Below are positions 10,225-20,931 of a stretch of 64,000 nt of DNA, in pieces (the first letter of the stretch is position 1; the number at the start of each line of letters is the position of its first letter). Made by a program: the position numbers and the translations under genes. The stretch spans positions 2,542,001 through 2,606,000 of the forward strand of contig NC_063018.1 in the NCBI RefSeq assembly GCF_020509005.1, given 5' to 3'. The notes beneath the pieces were generated by a model. That model was given only the letters and a program-made list of their open reading frames with translations. It ran no database searches and was not told the origin of the DNA. This stretch comes from Fulvia fulva (taxonomy: Eukaryota > Ascomycota > Dothideomycetes > Mycosphaerellales > Mycosphaerellaceae).

Positions 10225-10674
10225 GCTTTGGCAGAGACAGACTGGATGAACGCTGGAGATGAGATATATATGGCGGTGAGGGTATGTTTGTAACTTATGA
10301 TATCAAGGGTGCTCTCGCCCGGCTTTGCTGCTTGTGCAAACCGAGACGGTTTGGCGGGCGTTGCTGTCGTTGTCGTTATCATTGTTCATTGCTGCGCCTT
10401 CCGCTTTGGGCAAACATGCGTATAGTTTGTGTGATGTTTGATGCATGGCAATCGGTCCACGAGAACTGAACGTGCGGAGTCATATCTCTGCAGACACCAA
10501 GGCGATCTGAAAATGAAAGCGTTGACATGTGTGTATTCCATCGCGTGCGATGCCAAGTAATGTTACAACATCATACAAGCACCTCCATCACAACATCTCA
10601 CGGGATCTCGCGCGCATCACTGTCGTTTGCGTATTTTAGAGGCCCCCGCGCTTCCCCGTTGAGGCCTTTATCAT
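10225..10674. other. Intergenic, no supported gene
   Basis: About 450 bp between the orphan's 5' end and the NIC96 3' end. Open frames here are short and antisense to neighbours. It should contain the orphan's promoter and the NIC96 3' UTR. Confidence 0.4.
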
Positions 10675-13625
10675 CTAGTACGCTCCCAAATCCTGTCCAG
10701 CTCTCGCCAACGTCTCCCAGACCCTACCAGGAAGCTTGTACCGTATCAAGCCCGCGAAAACCATGACATCCTTCGCCGACTGTGTACACCTCGCAATCGC
10801 CTCGTTGATCGCCGGAGTCTCATACTCTTGACTCCGTAGCCTGTTGACCTGATTTGACAGAGCAACGACAGTCCAGACCATAACGTGTCCAATGGTGCGT
10901 GCAACGGTCGTGGGCATGAGGTCGAAGGCTTGGGACTTTGAGCGGATGGCGGAGATATTGCCGGCTGCTTCGGTGGGGATCACGTCGGATGCTGTTACGG
11001 ACTGCGGAAGATGTTAGTATGGTGTATCTTGGAGGAGTAGGGGAGAGGACTTACATCGACGACTTGAGACCATCTGCCATTCTCCAGCTCCTTCCGTGCC
11101 GCAGCAAGTTGCAGGAGCACTTCGCAGGCGTCGCTGTACTTCCGAGACATCTTGTTCAAGTACATGCCGTCGCTCTTGTAGAGTTGCAGGATATCCTGTG
11201 CGAGCTGAATAGGGTCCTCGTTCTGTGTGAGACTCAGACTTGCTTGCTCTTGGTTCGGGTCTTGGTTGTTGTGGTCGTCTGTGTTGCGTGGCTTGAGTGG
11301 TTGCAGGCGCGCGGGCTGTTCACCAAGCTCAGTGGTGAGAGCCAAAGAAACTGCGTCATTGACGACCTGAATGACCTTATCGTAGTCGTCGCACATGTGG
11401 TATAGCAACGCAGCATCTGTGGTGCGGCCTTGCTCTTCCGCGATTCTGGCAGCCACGAGAGTGATTTGTCGCAAATATTCTCGCTCGTTACCAAGACCGA
11501 TCAGCTTGAGGCGAAGTTCAATGGCGCCCTTGATGCGCATGCCATCAGCGCGGATGTCGCCAATCAGCTGCGAGAACTCGCGAGTCTCGAGGAGGACTTC
11601 AGTCAGCGCCTGATGACAAAGCTCACGTTGCGCCTTGCCCAAGTTCTCGGGCTGGAGATCTGCATTTAGACAGATCAATGTGATGTAGTCGACCGCGGCA
11701 GTGACGTTAGCGGTTCGGAAGTCGCGTGTGTAGAGTCCGATCATGCTGCCGAATGCGATCTGATGTTGTGCCCTGACAGTGAGGACGAGCAGATCATCGC
11801 TGTTGCTGATGTCGCTGACGCGCAAGAGGCCGTAAAAGTCCAGACCAATGGCGAAGTGCACTGCCGATACGTAGTTGTGTGGGTAGAGGTCAGCCACAGC
11901 TTTCTCAAACTTGCCAGCAAGAACCTGCATGAAGAAGAAAGTAGTGGTCGCATTGGCGATCTCGGTACCGGGTTGAAAGTATCTGTTTCCCACTTCTTCA
12001 ATCGACTGTTGGACATCGTACAGCCCGTAAGCCTCATGGGCCATTTCGTCTACTCGGTTGAACTCCCGAGCTAGCGCGAACTGAAGCCATAGCCAGTCCA
12101 TCATGTCGTTTGTGATGTTGTCAAGTGTACGACGTCCAAGGTCACAACGACCAAGGACTTTGTAGCACATCAGCTTGTACGGATCTACCGCGCCTTGCGG
12201 GCCTAGGCGACTGAGCATCGAGTACGCGTTGCTGATGCTGGTCTGGGTAGTAGGTGGTAGCCTACGGTCGGGACTTGCACAGAAGTGCTCTAGGTACTTG
12301 ACGAAGTGGCTGTCGATCGATCGGAAGGCGTCTTTGTTTTCTACAAGATACGCAGACGCCTCATCGAACAGACCGCTTCGTAACAGGTAAAACATGACAG
12401 CCCAGCCGTAGTCATCATTGACCTGTTGCAGGGCATCCATGTCGTTGCCAAGCTCCTTCCGTAAAGCTCGAACACGAACGTAGCCCTTGACCACGTTCAG
12501 CGCTGATGGTGTTCCTCCAGTATGCGCTTCGGTGGGGTTCCGTGCCACTGTGGTCTGGACTTGGGAGTAGAACAGCTTCTCAAGGAAAGTGCGAGAGCCG
12601 TCAATGATCCTCTTGCGAACCATTACGTTCTCAGCACCACCAGTATCATCGATGTAGCCCTTTGCGTATTGTCGCTCGCGAACCACTCCAGGCTCACTGG
12701 TGTTCTCCTTCGACGCATCTTCTCCCGTGATGTGCACCAATGCCTTGAATGCATTGACCAACATCGACGTATCCTCGTGCGAAGGCTCAGCCTCCACTTC
12801 CGCGAACTTGGTCAACAGTGGGTAGACCTTCTCCTGTAGACGCGCAACGTTCAGGTCCTTGACTCTGTCTGCGTACTTGTCCTGCTTCTTCCTCAGTATG
12901 CTGTCGTTTGGCGCCGCCCGAAATCCGTCTGCTGGCAGCTTATGCGCGATGTCGTTGAAGGCGCTCTGTTTGAGGTCGCGAGGCCCGACTGAGCCAATGA
13001 TCGACTTGGACATGCCAGGAATGCCAAAGGTCGATCGGTTCGCCGTCGAGATTCTACCTCTTCGCGAGGATCGGCCAAATGTGCTTGCGCCGCCGTTGAC
13101 ACTGGCACCGCCAATCGTGTTCCCTCCATCCTGATTCTGTGGTCTCTTCAAGCCGAAGTGCTCGTAGATGCGCTGTCTGTGGGCATCCCAATCCACCCCA
13201 TGCAGTCTCTCCTCAATCATCTGGTCAAACTCGGCGTGCGCACGCTTGATGTGGCTGTCGACCATCTGCTGGAAGTCGCTCTCATGTTCTCTCGCCAAAG
13301 TCTCTTTCACGCCTGTCGCGACTGGCTCGATGGGCTGCTGTATGGAGGATGGTGGGCCGGCGAGGTCTTCGAGATCGCGGAGGGCTTCGCTCGTGTTCAC
13401 GCCCGAGGCAGAAAGCAGATAGTGTGCGCGGGCGTCTGTGAAGCCTTTGCCCAAGTTCCTAACTTTGCGGGCAATGTCCTGCAGACCGAGCTGGAGTTGT
13501 GGTTCATCGTTGGTGTTTGCTCGCTTCTGCCCGCGATCGAGCAGCGCTTGGAAGTAGGCGGGTGCAGCCTGTGATGGCTGTAGCGAGTCTGACAGCTGCT
13601 GTTGCTGCGACTGCTGGAGCGACAT
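10675..13625 (-). CDS. NIC96: Nucleoporin NIC96 (Nup93 family)
   Basis: A large exon (13625-11055) and a final exon (11001-10675) flank a 53-base intron with GTAAGT donor, CTAAC branch site and CGCAG acceptor. Product 965 residues, normal for the family. A Gln-rich start (MSLQQSQQQQLSDSL) leads into an N-terminal coiled-coil region, then the long alpha-solenoid. Typical blocks are AHYLLSASGVNTSEALRDLE (about residue 67), WAVMFYLLRSGLFDEASAYL, DWLWLQFALAREF and HNYVSAVHFAIGLDFYGLL. The C-terminal exon supplies the conserved end (TVARTIGHVMVWTVVALSNQ). Family role: NIC96 is the central linker of the inner ring of the nuclear pore complex, binding the Nsp1 coiled-coil trimer through its N-terminus and the large Nup192/Nup188 scaffolds. 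Start at 13625 fits, since no longer N-terminus is open. Confidence 0.95.
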
Positions 13626-13856
13626 GGTGGTCGCGTTGCAGAGGGAAAAGCGAGGGAGACAAGATGTGTTTGGCGGTGTTTATTCTTGAGCGAGCCTCCG
13701 GAGAAACACGCGACGATCCCTGTCCGTGCACATCAAGGTGGGAACTACATGTACATACATTCTCCACTACAACTACATCACTTCTTCCTCTAACATTCAC
13801 TTTGTTACATACAGACCACATTCATCTACAGACGCGATGTGCCCACTTCTCTCGAT

Positions 13857-14424
13857 TCACCACTCTTTGGAGGTATCCCACACGCTGTCCTTCACAAGAT
13901 GGGCACATTCCGGGTTACGTGCACTCACCCGCTTACGAATCTCGTCATCAGCCGTGAACAGGCCACCGCAGTCTATGCTGTCAGCAAGATCCACTGCCAA
14001 CCAGCTCGACGCTCATACCGGTATGCTGAACCACCACTACGAGGCCAATAGGAACCATCGTGCCCATGATCTCTAGCGACTTTGAGGTATCGTCGCGGAT
14101 CCGACCTCCCGCCACCCGGATCACATTGACCTCTTTTCAGCATCAGCCTAGAACTCATATCAACCCTTCGATGTGAAGACTCACCTCTGCATTCCAGCTG
14201 GAAGATGTGTGTAGGGTCCACGCGAGAGTCCGCGCAAGCCGCCATGAAGATCCAGCCTGGGTGGGAGTCATTGTGCGCAAAGAGCTTCATCTGCGGCGGA
14301 GGCTGATATGTTGGCAGTCGTTTCCTGTTGTCGTCAGGAACTAATCACAATACTCTCCTCTGGGGCAGTCATCGTACCGGCTACGCTCGATCAGAGCTTG
14401 GAACTTGGTCACTGCTTCCGACAT
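13857..14424 (-). CDS. Beta-class carbonic anhydrase, compact form
   Basis: Four exons on the minus strand: 14424-14378, 14324-14185, 14132-14019 and 13972-13857, with introns of 53, 52 and 46 bases, all GT..AG. The spliced product is 138 residues. It has the beta-CA active site: Cys46, Asp48 and Arg50 in ACADSRVDP, then the NVIRVAGGRIRDD block, then His99 and Cys102 in VVVQHTDCGG. Cys46, His99 and Cys102 are the expected zinc ligands, and Asp48/Arg50 the catalytic dyad. The reaction is CO2 + H2O to bicarbonate + H+. No mitochondrial presequence is obvious, so cytosolic action is inferred. The protein is short for the class, and the region after HTDCG is cut down to about 36 residues. The stop at 13857 lies 231 bp downstream of the divergently placed NIC96 start. 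Confidence 0.85.
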
Positions 14425-15144
14425 GATTTGGTTCTGCGAATGACTGAACGAGGGCGATGTTGACATCTTCCAGGCTCGACTCCCAGCTTCTTATCTGGCT
14501 CTCGCTCTCGTTCGTACGTGTGCGTACCCATACGCCCTTTACAACCGATCACTAAACATGTGAGGCCTTGTACTGCCCGCCACGCGTTCCCAACAAGCCG
14601 TGAACTACAGAGTCGGCGACATTGCTTGCTGCTTGCACAGGCCGAGGCGACGCCCATCGCATGCATCGCATGCTACGCCCGCTTGTCGAATAAGCATGAT
14701 TTTGAGCACTCTTCGCCTCACGTCGAAGCCTTCGACGGTTCTGCGATCTACTCCAAGTATGTCGTCTTTGCAACTAGCTTCGCATATTTGCAATCCCTCG
14801 GGCGTTCTACATCCCGAAGCATATCAATGTTCAATCTACTATCGATTTCTCTCCCTACCCTCTACTATGTCACATACCGGACGAGACTTCGCAACACATC
14901 GTTGCACAACTTCCGAAGCCGCCCCGATAGCAACAGGGAACATGAACAGGGGTATCACATGCTGACAGCATCGTGATGCGATTGGTCAACGAATCTCGAA
15001 AAGCGTGATCGAAAGTCGCGACTATTCGTTGCTGTTCCATTCACTTAGACTTCACTTGTCCATACTGTTCTGGTACAAGCGCACTTCTTCTACGCAGCAC
15101 ATGCTCTTACACTAACACAAAAACAACAGACACCATCAGACAAG
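14425..15144. promoter_or_regulatory. Divergent promoter region, carbonic anhydrase / QCR10
   Basis: 720 bp between two start codons facing away from each other. Open frames inside (for example 14518-14976 +) have no domain and poor codon bias. The QCR10 side is rich in C and T in the 100 bp before its ATG, as in many fungal leaders. Confidence 0.45.
14981..14985 (-). promoter_or_regulatory. Possible CCAAT box upstream of QCR10
   Basis: ATTGG (CCAAT on the minus strand) lies about 160 bp before the QCR10 ATG. The HAP/CBC complex regulates respiratory genes through CCAAT in fungi. One pentamer is weak evidence. Confidence 0.25.
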
Positions 15145-15713
15145 ATGCAACGCACCGCCATCCTCAGAATGCAACGCACCTTGGCGAGAAGTGTATGTGA
15201 ACATCTCGGCATTCTCAGAGAAGTCCAACTAACAGAGTGTCAGATGCCGATCGACACAGAGCCTGGAGCGTCGGCGTTGCAGCCGTGGCGCAAGCCAATC
15301 AACTACAAGTCCTACAAGAGCCCACACGGCCCACAGTACGTCCACCGAGTTGATTTCTACGCAATCATGATGTTGACGACCGCTCAGGTACAAGGTGCCG
15401 TTCAATGTATACGGCATCGACGCCAAGACTCTGATCGGCTGGTGAGTCAATCGCTAGTGGGAGATGATGGTACATCGGAAGAAGTTGACGATGTTGCGTA
15501 GGTCCAAGATCGGAGCTGGTTTCGGGATTGTGGCAGGTACCGCCGCGCTCTTCTTTCTCGATGGCGTGCCGCGTGTCAAGAAGGTGAGTGATCATGTGTC
15601 TGTGGCTCCGCCTCCTTGATAGGTACTGACCCAGCCAGGACATCCTACAGAAGCTTCCGTTGATTGGCAGCTACTTTATCGACTACGTACCACCGGAGGA
15701 CAACCCCTTTTAA
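15145..15713 (+). CDS. QCR10: Ubiquinol-cytochrome c reductase (complex III) subunit 10
   Basis: Five short exons: 15145-15192, 15244-15335, 15388-15441, 15502-15583 and 15639-15713, with four introns of 51-60 bases. The first has a CTAAC branch site. Spliced product 116 residues. It shows the QCR10 pattern: a basic N-terminal part (residues 1-45), the segment YKVPFNVYGIDAKTLIGW, one membrane helix (about residues 68-86, GFGIVAGTAALFFLDGVP), and the closing motif DILQKLPLIGSYF then IDYVPPEDNPF, close to the consensus end IPPSDNPF. Family role: a small single-helix subunit of the cytochrome bc1 complex in the inner mitochondrial membrane, next to the Rieske protein. The high intron density in so small a gene makes it easy to miss in raw frames. 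Confidence 0.85.
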
Positions 15714-15763
15714 GCACTTCACGACAACTCTGTACAGCATGATCCAGCACAGCGTAGCATAGT

Positions 15764-17714
15764 TCAATGATTATCCCTCGGCATCTCCACCTTCTGCGCT
15801 ATCTTCTGGAACTGCACCGCCCTCTTGAACACCATCCCCTCACTCAGAGGCCCAGTCTCCCTCCTGAAGAAATCCTGATACGGTGTATGGCTCTCAATCG
15901 CCTTATAGCCTCCACCGTCTAACAGCTCCTTGCGCCGATTCTCGATCTCCTCTTCTGATGATAACAGATCCACCCTCCGCTTACTCAAATCGATCCTCAA
16001 CTTATCCCCATCCCTCAAAATCGCCAAATTCCCATTCTCCGCCGCCTCAGGACTCGCATTCAGAATACTCGGCGAGCCTGACGTACCCGACTGCCTCCCA
16101 TCCCCAATGCACGGTAACGAATACTTCAACCCCTTCTTCAAGAGATGGCCCGGCGCTGTCATGTTCACAACCTCCGCAGCCCCGGGATACCCCAGCGGTC
16201 CAGTCCCCCTCATGACCAAAATCGTTCGCGGATCTATATCCGCTGTCTCGATCCGTCGATTGTAATCCTCCGGCCCATCGAAAACTGCGACTTTGCCCTC
16301 GAATGCGTTAGGATCCGATGGGTTTTCGAGGAACTCCTCCCTGAACTCCTTCGATATGACGGACGTCTTCATAATCGCAGAATCGAAGAGATTACCACGA
16401 ATGTGGAGAAACCCAGAATCCTTCTTCATAGGCTCGTCATACGCCAAAATCGTTCTGCGATCCCAGGATTGTTTGCCTAGGACGTTCTCCGCGACTATTT
16501 TGCCTTTGCAGGTTATCGCATTTCCATGCAATTTCCCCTGTTCGAGGAGTTCGGCCATTACAGCGGGCAGGCCGCCGGCGCGGTAGTACTCTTCGCAGAG
16601 CATGGAGCCGGCGGGCTGGACATTCACCATTAAGGGGATATGGTAGCCGAGAGAATCCCAATCGTCGAGAGAGAGGGGGACGCCGATGTGTTTGGCTATC
16701 GCGGAGAGGTGGATGGGGGCGTTGGTGGAGCCGCCGATGGCAGTGTTGGCGACGATGGCGTTTTCGAAGGCAGCGCGGGTCATGATATCGCTATGCTTCA
16801 AGTCCTTATGCACCATCTCTACAATCTGCAGACCCGTGCGATACGCGCATTGTGCGCGTTCTCTATACGGGGCGGGAATAGCGGCAGATCCAGGGAGCGC
16901 CATACCCAATGCTTCGGCGAGCGCGTTCATGGTCGAGGCGGTACCCATAGTGTTGCAGTGTCCCACACTCGGGGTCCCGGCCGTGACGAGGTTCGTTAAT
17001 TCCTCATCATCGATGCGGCCAGCGGCGTGTTCTTCGCGTGCTTTCCAGAGGACTGTCCCGCTGCCGATCCGATCGGGTTTGTTGTAACCGTTGAGCATGG
17101 GCCCGGACGTTGAGACATATTGCTGGGATGTTCATGGTCGCGGCGGCCATGAGGCAGGCGGGGGTTGTTTTGTCGCAGCCAGTCATGAGGACGACGCCGT
17201 CGAAGGGGTAGGCGTATAACAGCTCTACAAGGGTTAGGTAGGAGAGGTTACGGTCCAGAGTGGCTGTGGGGCGACGGGAGGATTCCTGGATTGGGTGGGT
17301 TGGAAATTCGATTGCGATGGCGCCGGCGGATCTGATGCCTTCGCGGACGCGGTGGGCGAGGGTTGTGTGGTATTGGTTACAAGGCGTGAGATCTGAGCCG
17401 GAGTTGGCGATGCCGATGATGGGCTTGTTGGACATTAGTTCTTCTTTTGTGAGGCCGTAGTTCAAGTAACGGTCGACGTAGAGGGCTGTCATGGCTTTGT
17501 CGTCGGTGCGGTTGAACCATTTTGTTGAGCGGAGAGACTTCCCAGAGTTGATGGTGTGTTTGGCTAATTTGGCTTCGAGTTCTTTTGTTCTTTCTCGGAG
17601 AGTGTTGAGTTCGGTCTTGTAGTCTTCGATGTCGACGATGTTGCCGTTGGTGCAGCTGTCAGGCTGAGAGCAGCCATTGCAGGCTTCGGCGTCGGATTTG
17701 CTCTCGCAAGCCAT
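15764..17714 (-). CDS. IlvD/Edd family dehydratase (sugar-acid dehydratase-like), one-base frameshift
   Basis: Two overlapping minus frames together give a full dehydratase of about 650 residues. The first (ATG 17714) covers the N-terminus through [17 protein letters not shown] and IPAICLN; the second continues [18 protein letters not shown] to the stop at 15764. Between them, near 17103-17106, one extra base breaks the invariant GPMLNG loop. All three [Fe-S] cysteines are present (in [16 protein letters not shown] and VGHCNTMG), as is the C-terminal GTSGSP active-site loop. The [10 protein letters not shown] start and overall blocks resemble the arabinonate/xylonate dehydratase branch more than mitochondrial ILV3; substrate is inferred only. 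The first 21 residues hold C-x8-C-x2-C-x5-C. No GT..AG intron could bridge the shift. Either a recent null mutation or an assembly error. Confidence 0.75.
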
Positions 17715-18090
17715 GTCAGCTGTCAGTCGATTCTGTTTCTGAGGCGTCGTGCGCAGCAGCACAGAACATCAAGAAGACCTCTAGTAATACGGATGTGGTT
17801 ACTGTACCTTCATACGCCGACACTCTGCCTTGCCTCACAACAGCTGGCTTCGGGTGAATGTTCAGGCGAGGCAGGTCGGCTCCATTGCCAGGAATGTCGT
17901 TCCGCTCGCTCCACATGCTCCATACCGCCCGGGGCTCGATCTTCTCAGCAAATCAGGCGGCGACACGAATGGGGACAACGACGTGAAAGGAAAACAGGCA
18001 AGCGGTGCTTATGCTTACAAAAATTGCTATCGGGGTATCGCTAGGATTCGTTATCTCATCTGCTCGTTCTCATCAGTCGTGCTCTCATAC
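17715..18090. other. Promoter region of the dehydratase / 3' side of the next gene
   Basis: 376 bp. The dehydratase frame stays open upstream of its first ATG to about 17762, without another ATG. No other coding signal. Confidence 0.4.
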
Positions 18091-19962
18091 TCATGACAGT
18101 CCATGGACAGCTTTCGCAACATACTCTCCCACAAAGCCGCCTAGCTTCCTCCTGTGAGTTTGAGGCAGGTTTATGTCCCAAACTTGAGTCTTCTCTGGCG
18201 AACCGCCAACGATGCACATCGTCTTCGCCTTCACTTCTGGGGTCATCATGGCAGTCTTGTGCTTAGACAAGATGTGACTCATCAGAGCGTCAAGATTAGG
18301 GTGCACGGCAGTCTCACGGCCTTCTGCAGCGCAGAATATACACCCATAGGCATACGCCTCGGGCTTGCTCTGTGCCGTCCCAGCGTGTATATGTGACTTG
18401 GCAAGGAACAGCCATCGGTATCGAACTCCACTGGATGCGAAGTATACATGATCGGGCAGGACTGTTGCATTGTTCATTGCTTTGGAGCGAAACTGGCATT
18501 GTTTGCACTTCCAATGCGGCACCGTGAAACCGGTGGCTCCGGGCAGCATTGCTATGCTCAGACCTTCCTCTGCACGGTCTCGAACCTGCCAAGCGCCTTT
18601 GCAGAAGTTGTGGTAGCCATTGATTTTGGCTGGTCTTGTGAGAGGCGCCCAAACGCTATCTGGTTCTTGGGGTGGTATTGCGGGAGAGTCGACCATGAAG
18701 GCGTTTCGGAAAGCAGGGTGTATTTTAGTCATGGAATACGACTCTGATGCAGGCGGTGGGACTGGTCGTGCCGGTCGGCGAGGCAGCATACTCTGATATT
18801 CTGGTGTGACGACCTCGGGTGCAAGAGTTGCGCGCATGACGCCATCATCGTCCTCCCACTGTGTCACAGGAAGGCCGTTGTGCGAGACCGATGGTCGTGC
18901 TGATGACGAGGATGACGATGTGGAACCCGAATGCGATAGCCCAAGCTGGGTGGCTTGAGTTGAGGTTACAGACTCGATGGGAAGTGTGTCGGAATCGTTT
19001 CTCGGGGTTCCTTCAGCCTGCTCATAGGATTCTGCAGTAACACATGACCCTTCGGAGAACAGCGTCGATGTAATGCTAGCTGTAGGGCGGTGTCGCGAGC
19101 TTGTCTGACTACCACCCGAGCCACCATAAGCAGAATCAGGTAGTGAACGGCGAGCAGTCTTCTCGATCTCTGGACTGGTCCTTTCTTGCTCAGCCTGCTG
19201 GAGATGCGTGGCTCTTTGATCATCGGCCTCCTTCCGGAAAGCACCATAATCATCATTCGCCATCGTCAAGGAGACTGACAAGCCGCTGAACATTCTAGAA
19301 AATCCTCGTTTCTTGGGACGAGAGGGCATCGCTCCAGCGGCTGGCTGACGCGCAGTGGACGGTTGTCGAGTCGGAGAGCGTTCAAGGGTCGAATACCTTG
19401 GAGGCTGCGGAGAGGCGGGCGGTGTAGGAAGGGTGACTGCCAAAGGGCGGTCGATGCCAGTCATGTGCACCGCGCCAGCAGAAGCGACTCTTCGTATTGA
19501 TTGACTATCCAGAGCATCGCCAGCTTCAGGTTCCGGTAGACGCTTGCAAAGATCGTTGATAGCCCGAAGTGCATTGCTCTTGTTCATGATTGATGCCTCG
19601 TGTAATCGCGACAGGTCGAGAGTCGCGCCTTCCATTGCGCGAGCAACCTGGAGTGCGCTCACAACGTCCATTTGCAGGCTGACGATTACATCCTTCAGTG
19701 TAGAGAGCGCGACAGCATCTCCAATCTTGAATGCTGTGCCGTATTGTGCATATCTGTCATCTCTTGCTGCCTTACACTGCAACTCGCCATCGCTTAGAGA
19801 CCTTATGAGCATCTTGTCTTGAAACGCCAATTCCGCGTCGGATGCGGCATTGCGTCGTCGCCTTCTGTCGCTACGTTCGTGCACAGCTAGTGCGAGATGT
19901 GCTGCTCCGTGGAAAGTCGAAACTATGGCAGCGATGCATCCCAGGACATCTATGCCGGCCAT
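18091..19962 (-). CDS. Fungal protein with disordered Ser/Pro middle and C-terminal Cys/His region, unknown function
   Basis: Single exon, 623 residues from the ATG at 19962 (upstream in-frame codons lack an ATG). N-terminal helical domain: MAGIDVLGCIAAIVSTFHGA, then a basic KR-rich run and helices (AFKIGDAVALSTLKDVIVSL). Middle, about residues 165-410: low-complexity Ser/Thr/Pro with PPASPQPP and a Ser homopolymer. C-terminal domain, about 470-600: HWKCKQCQFRSKAMN, then YGCIFCAAEG and a His pair in LMSHILSKHK, arranged like a degenerate pair of zinc-binding knuckles. This three-part layout is familiar from Pezizomycotina genomes, where an N-terminal fungal STAND-like/NACHT-accessory helical domain can precede disorder, but I cannot assign a family with confidence. 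Confidence 0.75.
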   Translation of the reverse strand: MAGIDVLGCIAAIVSTFHGAAHLALAVHERSDRRRRRNAASDAELAFQDKMLIRSLSDGELQCKAARDDRYAQYGTAFKIGDAVALSTLKDVIVSLQMDVVSALQVARAMEGATLDLSRLHEASIMNKSNALRAINDLCKRLPEPEAGDALDSQSIRRVASAGAVHMTGIDRPLAVTLPTPPASPQPPRYSTLERSPTRQPSTARQPAAGAMPSRPKKRGFSRMFSGLSVSLTMANDDYGAFRKEADDQRATHLQQAEQERTSPEIEKTARRSLPDSAYGGSGGSQTSSRHRPTASITSTLFSEGSCVTAESYEQAEGTPRNDSDTLPIESVTSTQATQLGLSHSGSTSSSSSSARPSVSHNGLPVTQWEDDDGVMRATLAPEVVTPEYQSMLPRRPARPVPPPASESYSMTKIHPAFRNAFMVDSPAIPPQEPDSVWAPLTRPAKINGYHNFCKGAWQVRDRAEEGLSIAMLPGATGFTVPHWKCKQCQFRSKAMNNATVLPDHVYFASSGVRYRWLFLAKSHIHAGTAQSKPEAYAYGCIFCAAEGRETAVHPNLDALMSHILSKHKTAMMTPEVKAKTMCIVGGSPEKTQVWDINLPQTHRRKLGGFVGEYVAKAVHGLS

Positions 19963-20931
19963 GGTGTTGATTGTCGTGCAGAGCAACGTGGTGTGCTTGT
20001 TAGTATGACCGGATCTTCATAGATTGTGCGAACAGTGGGAATGGGAAGGGATCGAGGGCAACCAGGAATATGTGTAGCTTCAGCCGCTTCAGGATTTTGC
20101 ACCAGCTTCGCATGTACTACGTCTTACTTAAGCTCTGTGCTCATGTACATGCTGCGGGCCTAAAGTTCTGGCGATGGAGTAACACAGGATCGCCGTGGCA
20201 GCCCGTTCGTGATTTGCGAGAGCTCTGTGTTGCAGGCGCATGCGGGAAGCAACACCTGCAGTCTGCAACTCGTGCAGATGGGCGTTACTCAGCGACCAAC
20301 AACAGGGCAGCCAGCAGGAGCCGAATGCACGTCGATCATTGGGATGTTGCTTGTCGGCCGCGACCGCCTCAATGACATTCGCCCATCGTGATGCTGTGCC
20401 TCACCAGGAATACTCGCAGCATCGTCCGTGAGCTCTGCATCTTTCACCGACACTGCGCGTGCTAAGGTTTCGGACTATGCACGACCTCAGTGCTGCTGTC
20501 CTTCGATCGCGTTTCTTCCCAGTCTCCGGCTGCTGCACGGCGGCTCCGTGAGGTGGCTGGTTGTTGTAGGGAGGTTGTCTGTCAGACAAGTCGCCTGGGC
20601 CTCCACGGAAGTGAGAAAGAAGAAGATGAAGCCAGATGAAAGTGAGATGAGATGGAACGGTTCAGAGCACGGACCGCGTCGTCGCTTCCTTCCGGTCTCC
20701 ACTTCAAAGCTCTTAACGTGGCCGAGTGCTCTCCCATCCGCTTAACTCCAAGACGGTTATGCAACCCGACATGCTTCCAAGGTGAGCTCCGACCGACGAT
20801 GTTCCAGCGACAAGCACAACACGCAATGGCAGACATGACGCACTCACGGCCACGAGAGGAGCCGGAGGATCTCCTGGCGGCCATGCTACTTTCGTGAAAG
20901 CAGGCAGTGTTTTGATCGCGATGGTCTAGCT
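19963..20931. other. Intergenic with one weak exon-like segment
   Basis: Mostly without coding signal. On the minus strand, around 20600-20401, a frame reads DLSDRQPPYNNQPPHGAAVQ and ends at a GTGAGG that could be a splice donor, so a small spliced gene is possible; I could not find a start or a partner exon. Confidence 0.3.
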
